From JBEKYD01 sp049511335 (GTDB taxonomy: Bacteria > Acidobacteriota > Terriglobia > Bryobacterales > Bryobacteraceae), in the NCBI GenBank assembly GCA_049511335.1, contig JBEKYD010000129.1, positions 1 to 20,235 on the forward strand: DNA of 20,235 nt, in the 5' to 3' direction. Shown here in pieces: positions 16,001 to 20,235 of this stretch (position 1 is the stretch's first letter; the number at the start of each line of letters is the position of its first letter). The translations under genes were made by a program, and so were the position numbers. The notes under the pieces were generated by a model, which did no database searches, was not told the origin of the DNA, and saw only the letters and a list, made by a program, of their open reading frames with translations.

Positions 16001-16282
16001 GGATCCCTGGCTGGCGGGGTGGATTGGCTCTCCCCAGGATGTCATGATCCATCCCGACAGTGCGGAGTCGAAATCGGCGGGGAAACTCGTGTCGGAGAGC
16101 CCTTGGAGCCACGGCAGCACGACAGCCCACGGATCGAGAACTTGAAACGAGCCAAGGTCGGCGGACCCTAACAGGAGGTCTTGGACCGCTGCGCCTCGAT
16201 CGTCTTCAAAGGCATAGAACCACGCCGACGGCGGTGTGCCACCGTCAAAGAGCTCGTCGGTACGTGGATACGAAAGCAACAA
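13088..16282 (-). CDS. Large TPR-repeat protein of unknown function, 1064 aa
   Basis: Function is not recognised. Four regions can be seen. Residues 1 to about 370 are a Trp-rich, mainly helical domain without known motifs. Residues about 371-408 contain a degenerate TPR-like unit. Residues about 409-715 are nine near-identical 34-residue TPR units of the form LGxxLKAAGKLAEAExVYRETxxRFPDxxVARNG. After that come an acidic, Ser/Gly/Pro-rich linker (about 725-830) and a helical C-terminal domain of about 230 residues (from DIDVLIQDSHLLRKW), with another TPR-like stretch near SLLLIEAQDIPAALRLLNEA. There is no signal peptide or membrane helix, so it is probably cytoplasmic. The start is TTG at 16282, the only usable start after an in-frame TGA. 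It lies five bases after the stop of the upstream 352-aa gene, implying translational coupling and a shared task. TPR arrays usually bind proteins, so a scaffold role is inferred. Confidence 0.85.
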   Translation of the reverse strand: MLLSYPRTDELFDGGTPPSAWFYAFEDDRGAAVQDLLLGSADLGSFQVLDPWAVVLPWLQGLSDTSFPADFDSALSGWIMTSWGEPIHPASQGSAGLTARAWESASLIIANFDRLPISAGILRDRVLADREFLAFMGEGPSRDPAGRAWQALAQYQKDDSLLEDWNRIVALEPGVPWYHGQYGLMGIDLLPGNRAEAGIPPPLAYGLRRFGVALRSLVADGYLNEGNARREFERLSRWAQRRYPFKEAWRSVWRQLMEHESDPLAGWVLDSLPGDHRILGQRVEEDKWQLPTANPGWWNRVQQIRLQLKRPTPTSLDGAGALLSEMEAYYHATGEPYNFVRTACNLATALPDRWLEAWIPWLDKAMRFDPANPYPATQLAMALTKTGNLRRAGQVARWVVCRFPLDVIARSALGQALKAGGELAEAEKVYRETVQRFPDDVVARNGLGGALKAAGRLAEAESVYRETVQRFPDNAVARSSLGEVMRAAGKAAEAESVYRETIRRFPDSVVARGGLGEALKAAGKLAEAEAVYRETLWRFPDSVVARNGLGDVLKAAGRLAEAESVYRETTQRFPDSAVARNGLGDVLKTAGKLAEAEAVYRETVQRSPDDVFARSGLGEALKAGGKLAEAEAVYRETVRCFPDSVFARDGLGDVLKVAGKLVEAESVYRETIRRFPNDAFARNGLGRVLKAAGKLAEAKAVYRETLRRFPNDRYAAAGLRLVDRPARAPGEGDLPDFDAGHVPDFGGEDARGFDAEPMLELGSEALLSSAWTARPTSSETGSAPDALESALERDGPSGPGEGTSVTGLSGADVRPSRRGETTLGFLGASDIDVLIQDSHLLRKWARGTGEEAMSHIREEARSLLDKLQRFLGSSPAAVMESSLLLIEAQDIPAALRLLNEASARYPGSRRVQYALARTRREAARQARQERHALPFDSPDAAGIPSAWAQLPRLEPVLLPSARLGLVRSLPYLVDGAQLKEAQRKGLGQLAHALKSMQPDRDTRNPRSYWAYRVGELVFGDRATDIRGASELSNDDIDTASRNCEQNLLTLNGLEEDLLLHYQVP
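14139..15056 (-). repeat. Nine tandem 102-bp coding repeats (34-aa TPR units)
   Basis: The + strand string GTCTCGCG recurs at 14169, 14271, 14373, 14475, 14577, 14679, 14781, 14883 and 14985, exactly 102 bp apart. The copies are very similar at DNA level, which indicates recent amplification or gene conversion rather than ancient TPR divergence. Confidence 0.93.
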
Positions 16283-16287
16283 GTTAA

Positions 16288-17346
16288 TTATGCGTCAGTG
16301 GATTGGGCAAAGTCCGGCCGTCGGCTCTCATCCCGCACGACCAAGAGATGCCATCGGCGGCTCTCTTCCAGAGTAGCAATTTGCAGGGGCCTGCGAATCA
16401 CTCCCATTCGAAACAGATGAGACGGCTTATACGCCACCGGTGGATGAAGAACTTCCCGCATAAGCGGCGGCACACTTTGGCCGAGATGAACCGTGTGCCC
16501 CGTCAGCGATCCCACCGGAACCGGACAAAAGGCCGGATTCGGTCTGCAATCCAGTACGGTGGGAGGCACCAATGGCCGGACCTTCGTGTCCGACACAAAG
16601 TGTGGAACGCTCTTGATTGGATATCGGAACACGAGAACCGTGATCGGACTTCCGGGCGGAAGCGGATTGTAATGATATAGGCCAAGGGCATCCCTCAGAT
16701 CGTCCGCCCACCCGGCATTGGAATTGGAAGAGGAGAATATGTCTTGAACGTCCAGATAAAAGCTCGCGAAGGCGGGCCGCAGGTCCCGCCGGGTGGAGAA
16801 ACTATCCAGCACGTCGCGGAGACCGGGTTCCGCTGACAAATCTCCTTTCAGAAACCGGTCCGCGAGGTCGCCGACCACATCTGGCGAATAGACCGCCCTT
16901 GTTGCCACGGAGGTCAGATCTTCCACCCGTATCAGGTCGAGACCGAGGTTGGCGCTCAGAAAAGGCGAGCTGTCGGGAAGTTGCTGGAACGTTTCCGGAC
17001 AAAGCGTATCATCGGTTGGATCGATTTTTCCAGGGATACCGCTGGCTGGCGCCGGTCGCACAACTCGTTCTTCGAAATACTTGCTGTGGCGGCCGCGCCA
17101 CGTTCGGGCCGCGTCCGAAAGAGCGTTCCAGTCAATCCCTCCCGTAGTCGCGCTGCCGGCCAGATAGCGCCCATAATTGGCTGCTCGCCAATCCGGAACG
17201 CTTTCATCGATTAGAAGATTCCTGACACTAAACGCATGCTCCAGGTTCCCGGATTTCGCTCCGGCGCTGCCGCTTGCCCAGATTAGCCAGTCCGGCGGGG
17301 CGTGCAGGGGGATGGGCGCATTCGGAGGTGCCGGACCTGGACCCAT
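16288..17346 (-). CDS. Hypothetical protein, 352 aa, partner of the TPR protein
   Basis: I do not recognise this protein. The N terminus is Pro-rich (MGPGPAPPNAPIPLHAPPDW) without a signal peptide, and no membrane helix follows. The middle contains a helical stretch near VVGDLADRFLKGDLSAEPGLRDVLDSF and a segment DLRDALGLYHYNPLPPGSPITVLVFRYPIKSVP that could be the edge of a beta-sheet core. The C-terminal part is rich in Pro and Val (VRPLVPPTVLDCRPNPAFCPVPVG), then basic (RMGVIRRPLQ). The real coding status is supported by length, by typical amino-acid composition and by tight coupling to the TPR gene (TAA at 16288, TTG start at 16282). The ATG at 17346 has a TATACT hexamer two bases upstream and no visible ribosome binding site, so a leaderless message or a later start is possible. 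GC content appears lower by eye than in the housekeeping genes around it. Confidence 0.65.
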   Translation of the reverse strand: MGPGPAPPNAPIPLHAPPDWLIWASGSAGAKSGNLEHAFSVRNLLIDESVPDWRAANYGRYLAGSATTGGIDWNALSDAARTWRGRHSKYFEERVVRPAPASGIPGKIDPTDDTLCPETFQQLPDSSPFLSANLGLDLIRVEDLTSVATRAVYSPDVVGDLADRFLKGDLSAEPGLRDVLDSFSTRRDLRPAFASFYLDVQDIFSSSNSNAGWADDLRDALGLYHYNPLPPGSPITVLVFRYPIKSVPHFVSDTKVRPLVPPTVLDCRPNPAFCPVPVGSLTGHTVHLGQSVPPLMREVLHPPVAYKPSHLFRMGVIRRPLQIATLEESRRWHLLVVRDESRRPDFAQSTDA

Positions 17347-17413
17347 GTAGTATATCGTACACTGTCAGGGGCGGAAAGCCGATGCTCCACAGGCGAACTG
17401 ACCCGCCCTGGTA

Positions 17414-17584
17414 TTAGCGATTCACTTTGGACCGGCGAGGTTCTTCATCGTCCTCTTCTTCGACTGGCTCGGGCTCCAGGTCTTCCGCCTCGAAAATCTC
17501 GTGGCAAACGAGGCATTCAAGGTAATCGACGCCATCTCTCCGGGCGATAACTTTGGTCTGGGGGTGTTCGCAAACGGTTGGCAT
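17414..17584 (-). CDS. Small zinc-ribbon-like acidic protein, 56 aa
   Basis: This short gene is easy to miss because it has fewer than 60 codons. The protein starts MPTVCEHPQTKVIARRDG, has Cys5 and His7 and then a CLVC-H knuckle (Cys24, Cys27, His28). The Cys/His spacing is that of a treble-clef or zinc-ribbon metal site. The second half is strongly acidic (EAEDLEPEPVEEEDDEEP), ending RRSKVNR. No enzymatic function is suggested; nucleic-acid or protein binding is a guess from the metal site. A good promoter lies just upstream, which supports a real gene. It precedes the 352-aa gene on the same strand with a 67-bp gap and could be part of that transcript. A rival minus frame (17422-17631) lacks such structure. 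Confidence 0.72.
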   Translation of the reverse strand: MPTVCEHPQTKVIARRDGVDYLECLVCHEIFEAEDLEPEPVEEEDDEEPRRSKVNR

Positions 17585-17608
17585 AACCACAAAGCATTAA
17601 TGATGAAT

Positions 17609-17636
17609 ATTTTAACCGGGTCCACGGCCATGTCAA
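17609..17636 (-). promoter_or_regulatory. Sigma70-type promoter of the 56-aa zinc-ribbon gene
   Basis: On the minus strand a perfect TTGACA (17631-17636) is followed after 16 bp by TAAAAT (17609-17614). The predicted start near 17602 leaves a leader of about 18 nt before the ATG at 17584. It may also drive the 352-aa and TPR genes. Confidence 0.65.
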
Positions 17637-17742
17637 GCCCTACCCCCGCACGAAATAACCTCGGATAGGACTAGGACGGTACCGAGTTGGATAGGATTGA
17701 AGTATCGTCACGGATTGGAAACAACGCCTGCGCGTAGTACTG

Positions 17743-18438
17743 GTGGAGACGCGGAACCCGTTGAATATCGGCGCCGCGGCGCGGGCCATGGCAAATTTCG
17801 GCTTCGCGGCGCTGCGCGTGGTGAACCCCTATGATGTAGCGTTTCGGGAGGCGCGCTCGGCCGTTGGGGCTGCGCCGCTATTGGCGCGGGCGGAGGAATT
17901 CGGGGCCGTGGCGGACGCTGTGGCCGATGCCAGCCTGGTCGTCGGGACCACGTCGGTGGGAAACCGGCATCCGCAACTTGCCGTGCGGCGCTTGGAGTTT
18001 GGCGCGCGGCTGATCCGGCGCCGGCTGGCGGCGGGGCCTGTAGCGCTGCTGTTCGGGTCCGAGAAATTCGGCCTGTCGAACCAAGACCTGGCCCACTGCC
18101 ATTGGCTGATGCGGATCCCGACTGTGGACCGCGGTCTGTCCATGAACCTGGGGCAGGCGGTGGCGCTGTGTCTCTACGAACTGGCGCGCGACCCGAAGGC
18201 GGTCGACGGCGAACCGGAGCGCGTAACCCCGGCGGCCGCGGCCGACAACGAGCAGATCACCCGCCTGCTTCTCGAAGCCCTGGCCGAAAGCGGCTACACC
18301 AAACCGCTCACCGCGGCTTCCACCGAGGAGAAAGTGCGGCGCCTGGTACGCCGTTTGAACCTCTCAAGAAAAGATGCGCCCGTGGTGCTGGGCATGCTGC
18401 GGCAGATTCTATGGAAACTGGGCAGCACACCCTTGTAG
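17743..18438 (+). CDS. TrmJ-like tRNA 2'-O-methyltransferase (SPOUT/TrmH family), start uncertain
   Basis: This is a SPOUT-fold, SAM-dependent RNA ribose methyltransferase. The closest family is TrmJ, which methylates position 32 of tRNA. Visible motifs are NPLNIGAAARAMANFGFAALRVVNP (motif 1), LLFGSEKFGLSN (motif 2) and IPTVDRGLSMNLGQAVALCLYEL (motif 3, part of the trefoil knot that binds SAM). The C-terminal helical region ends VRRLVRRLNLSRKDAPVVLGMLRQIL, as in TrmJ. The first canonical start is GTG at 17743. However, the preceding in-frame codons encode WKQRLRVVLV, the expected first beta strand, so translation probably begins upstream. The frame is open back to TGA at 17698-17700 with no ATG, GTG or TTG. 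An ATC at 17704 has AGGA seven bases before it. The stop codon abuts the hairpin at 18440-18457. Confidence 0.85.
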   Translation: METRNPLNIGAAARAMANFGFAALRVVNPYDVAFREARSAVGAAPLLARAEEFGAVADAVADASLVVGTTSVGNRHPQLAVRRLEFGARLIRRRLAAGPVALLFGSEKFGLSNQDLAHCHWLMRIPTVDRGLSMNLGQAVALCLYELARDPKAVDGEPERVTPAAAADNEQITRLLLEALAESGYTKPLTAASTEEKVRRLVRRLNLSRKDAPVVLGMLRQILWKLGSTPL

Positions 18439-18439
18439 G

Positions 18440-18457
18440 GCGGACCCCCTGGTCCGC
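18440..18457. repeat. Palindromic element GCGGACC-CCCT-GGTCCGC at the trmJ-like 3' end
   Basis: A perfect 7-bp stem with a 4-nt loop starts two bases after the stop codon. A second, imperfect hairpin of similar style (AGCCG...GGTCGGCT) follows at about 18458-18478. The design matches the double hairpin at 19532-19568, so this is likely the same repeat family, possibly acting as terminator. Confidence 0.65.
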
Positions 18458-18523
18458 AGCCGCCCCCCCGGTCGGCTTATTCGCCTCGGTCGCGCACCCC
18501 CGAAATAGGAGATATTCGAAGAC

Positions 18524-19521
18524 ATGACCACCAATTCCGAAATCGAACCGCGCGCCCTGGGCTCTATCGGGCTTCAGGTGTTTCCCTTGGCGCTGGGATG
18601 CATGGGGATGTCGGGAATGTACGGCCCGGCCGACGAACGGGAAAGCGTTGCCACCATCCACGCGGCGCTCGACGCCGGCGTCGGGCTGATCGATACCGGC
18701 GATTTCTACGGCATGGGGCACAACGAAATGCTCGTGGGCCGGGCCATCCAGGGGCGCCGCGACAAGGTCCTGGTATCGGTAAAATTCGGCGCGCTGCGCG
18801 GTCCCGATGGGTCATGGCTGGGTTACGACGCTCGCCCGGCCGCGGTCAAGAATTTCCTGGCCCATAGCCTCTCGCGCCTGGGCGTGGACCGCATCGATAT
18901 CTACCGGCCCGCTCGCCTCGATCCGCAAGTTCCCATCGAAGACACCATCGGCGCCATTTCCGACATGGTCAACGCCGATACGTTCGCCACATCGGGCTTT
19001 CCGAAGTGGGGGTGGAGACCATCCGCCGCGCCAACGCCGTGCACCCCATCGTCGATCTGCAAATCGAATATTCGCTCGTCAGCCGCGGCCCGGAAGCCGC
19101 CATCTTCCCCGTTCTGTCCGAGCTCGGCATCGGCGTCACCGCTTACGGCGTGCTTTCGCGTGGCTTGCTCAGCGGTTCGCTCCCAGCCGGCCGTAGCGAC
19201 ATTCGCAATTATTTCCCGCGCTTCACCGGCGAGAATCTGAACCGCAATCGAAAGCTGATCGACACGCTGGCGGCGATGGCGGCCCAGCGCGGCTTGCGGC
19301 CGTCGCAACTGGCCATCGCCTGGGTGATGGCGAAAGGCGCGAACATCGTGCCCGTGATTGGCGCCCGCACCCGCGCTCAGCTCGCGGAAGCCCTGGCCAC
19401 CGCCCAGGTCCGCCTGTCGGCCGAAGACATGGCCCAAATCGAAGCTGCGATTCCGGCTTTCGGCGTAGCCGGCACGCGCTATGGCGCCGAGCAAATGCGC
19501 ACCCTCGATAGCGAACGGTGA
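18524..19521 (+). pseudogene. Aldo/keto reductase, disrupted by a one-base deletion
   Basis: The first frame (18524 onward) encodes the N-terminal two-fifths of an NADPH-dependent aldo/keto reductase: ALGCMGMSGMYG, DTGDFYGMGHNE with the catalytic Asp and Tyr, and VSVKFGALRG with the Lys. Near 18977-18978 the frame slips. The codons read Val-Asn-Ala, then GA-TAC where the family has a Gly codon before YVRHIGLSEVG. From there the second frame continues the barrel through IVDLQIEYSLVSRG, GVTAYGVLSRGLLSG and WVMAKGANIVPVIGARTRAQ to TAG-free sequence ending TGA at 19521. One lost base in the Gly codon explains everything. Read without repair, the first frame runs on to 19240. The fourth catalytic position reads YRPARLDP, where most family members have His, so even the intact ancestor belonged to a His-less subgroup. 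A sequencing error is the alternative. AGGAG lies about 12 bases before the ATG. Confidence 0.85.
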
Positions 19522-19531
19522 ATCAAGTGGG

Positions 19532-19568
19532 GCAGACCCTTGGTCTGCGCGGGACGCCCTCGTCCCGC
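19532..19568. repeat. Double-hairpin palindromic element after the reductase
   Basis: GCAGACC-CTT-GGTCTGC (19532-19548) is directly followed by GCGGGACG-CCCT-CGTCCCGC (19549-19568), both perfect stems. It begins about ten bases after the TGA stop. It is the best-preserved copy of the family in this window and could terminate transcription. Confidence 0.75.
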
Positions 19569-19640
19569 ACTCCTCCCCCAAAGAATGCAAGCCAGAGTTG
19601 TGGCCTTATCCGTCCAAATGGATTGGCAAACGCTACGGCG

Positions 19641-19773
19641 CTACTCGGGAGGCATCGCCGGGATCGACGTTTCCGCGATGGCTTCCCGGACCTCTTTGAC
19701 AGTTTTCGGGTGCACCGGCTTTCAATCGCAGCGCTTCGGCATCAGCCGCGGTCAGGCGCGGCAGTTTAGGCAT
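19641..19773 (-). pseudogene. hicA: HicA toxin remnant with internal deletion
   Basis: From the ATG at 19773, which overlaps the hicB stop, the frame gives MPKLPRLTAADAEALRLKAG, the typical N terminus of HicA mRNA-interferase toxins. After about 19716 a different frame encodes VHPKTVKEVREAIAETSIP and stops at TAG 19641-19643, the typical HicA C terminus. The central part that carries the catalytic GSH histidine and the double-stranded RNA-binding strands is missing. A deletion joined the two ends out of frame, so the toxin cannot be functional. Confidence 0.75.
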
Positions 19774-19987
19774 GAACTTCGACCGCGGTGGTCAGAATCT
19801 CCTGGCTGAGCGCCGTCGAGCGCTCTTCATCGGTCAGGGTCTCCAGGAAGAGCTCGATTGCCTCGCGTATACTGACAAGTGTCTCCTCGACCGTCTTGCC
19901 TTGGGATTGGCACCCCTTCAGCTCTGGGCACCACGCGTAGCATCCGTGCTCGTCCTGTTCGATTACGACGCTAACCTTGCCGGTCAT
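19766..19987 (-). CDS. hicB: HicB-family antitoxin
   Basis: This 73-residue protein has the HicB partial RNase H-like fold: a KVSVVIEQDEHGCYAWCPELKGCQSQG sheet region followed by TVEETLVSIREAIELFLETL helix. HicB proteins bind and neutralise HicA, which cleaves mRNA; many also carry a DNA-binding tail, absent here. The ATG at 19987 is preferred over TTG at 19990. There is no strong ribosome binding site. The gene precedes and overlaps the hicA remnant by eight bases (stop 19766-19768, hicA ATG 19773). With the toxin destroyed, it is an orphan antitoxin that may persist by chance or act on another HicA. Confidence 0.85.
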   Translation of the reverse strand: MTGKVSVVIEQDEHGCYAWCPELKGCQSQGKTVEETLVSIREAIELFLETLTDEERSTALSQEILTTAVEVHA

Positions 19988-20050
19988 CAAACATCATTCT
20001 ACCGCCAACGCCGGGATGACGTGCTATAGGACCAGATTTCCAGGGTGCCT

Positions 20051-20097
20051 AGGTTGGGCCAAATTGAACCGCCGAAGCGGAGTCTCCGCTCCAACCT
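20051..20097. repeat. Stem-loop repeat with AGCGGAG/CTCCGCT core
   Basis: Outer arms AGGTTGG (20051-20057) and CCAACCT (20091-20097) are perfectly complementary. The inner palindrome AGCGGAG-T-CTCCGCT occupies 20076-20090. The two cannot both form fully as one stem, but either gives a stable hairpin. The rest of 19988-20172 shows no supported gene. Confidence 0.6.
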
Positions 20098-20172
20098 GCC
20101 AAACGCAGATTGCCGACTAGCCTCGATTTCCACGGTACTGCCTTGACCTAACATTTCGCTGGTTTCACGGCT

Positions 20173-20235
20173 CTAGGCGAAGCGGATCAGGAGCTGTTTG
20201 TTGCCGAACCACGGCATTTTCGTGGGCCTGTCCGC
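20173..20235 (-). CDS. Possible C-terminal end of a gene entering from the right
   Basis: Reading from the window edge on the minus strand, a frame stays open for 20 codons and ends MPWFGNKQLLIRFA followed by TAG. An aromatic and basic finish like this is common in outer-membrane and beta-sheet proteins. The segment is too short to assign, and chance is possible. Confidence 0.3.
   Translation of the reverse strand, partial: ADRPTKMPWFGNKQLLIRFA

Noticed and set aside
17422..17631. 69-codon minus-strand open frame
   Set aside because: It overlaps the 56-aa zinc-ribbon frame, which has ordered Cys/His residues and a fitting promoter; this frame begins inside the promoter region.

Overview
The window looks like a piece of a high-GC soil Acidobacteriota chromosome, most likely a Bryobacterales / 'Solibacter'-type genome. 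This is an inference from the style of the proteins (large Ig-repeat surface protein, VanZ-type membrane protein, small acidobacterial hypotheticals) and from the many palindromic intergenic repeats that sit at gene ends. No rRNA, tRNA, CRISPR array, IS element or phage gene was seen.

Layout. 1-2055 (+) is the 3' part of a surface-type protein made of near-identical 105-residue Ig-like repeats. 2056-2311 holds palindromic repeats. 2312-3708 (-) is pyrE-truA. 3709-4019 contains a 22-bp inverted repeat, followed by a 102-residue Cys-motif hypothetical (+). 4360-8287 (-) carries ahcY, metK and a VanZ-like membrane protein. Divergent from ahcY, 8356-9270 (+) encodes an ArsR-type HTH fused to a methyltransferase fold. 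A large hairpin terminator (9291-9410) separates it from the convergent block 9410-13021 (-): serS, an ABC-2 type permease and its ATPase, tightly packed with a 4-nt overlap and a 1-nt gap. 13088-17346 (-) is an unrecognised two-gene module: a 352-residue hypothetical, then a 1064-residue TPR protein. A 56-residue zinc-ribbon-like gene lies just upstream (17414-17584). On the + strand follow a TrmJ-like tRNA methyltransferase lacking a canonical start in the right place, and an aldo/keto reductase broken by a one-base deletion. On the - strand are a HicB antitoxin and an internally deleted hicA remnant.

How the genes work together. ahcY and metK form the S-adenosylmethionine / S-adenosylhomocysteine cycle. 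The divergent HTH-methyltransferase fusion has the architecture expected of a SahR-like SAH sensor. A consensus-like promoter (TTGACG-N17-TATAAT) for ahcY-metK sits in the shared 68-bp spacer, with AT-rich repeated TTGAT motifs beside it. This is the clearest regulatory circuit in the window. The most plausible undescribed system is the 352-aa plus 1064-aa pair; its function cannot be read from sequence alone.

Several features look like decay or recent change: the frameshifted reductase, the hicA remnant, homogenised Ig and TPR repeats, and REP-like palindromes abutting or contributing stop codons.
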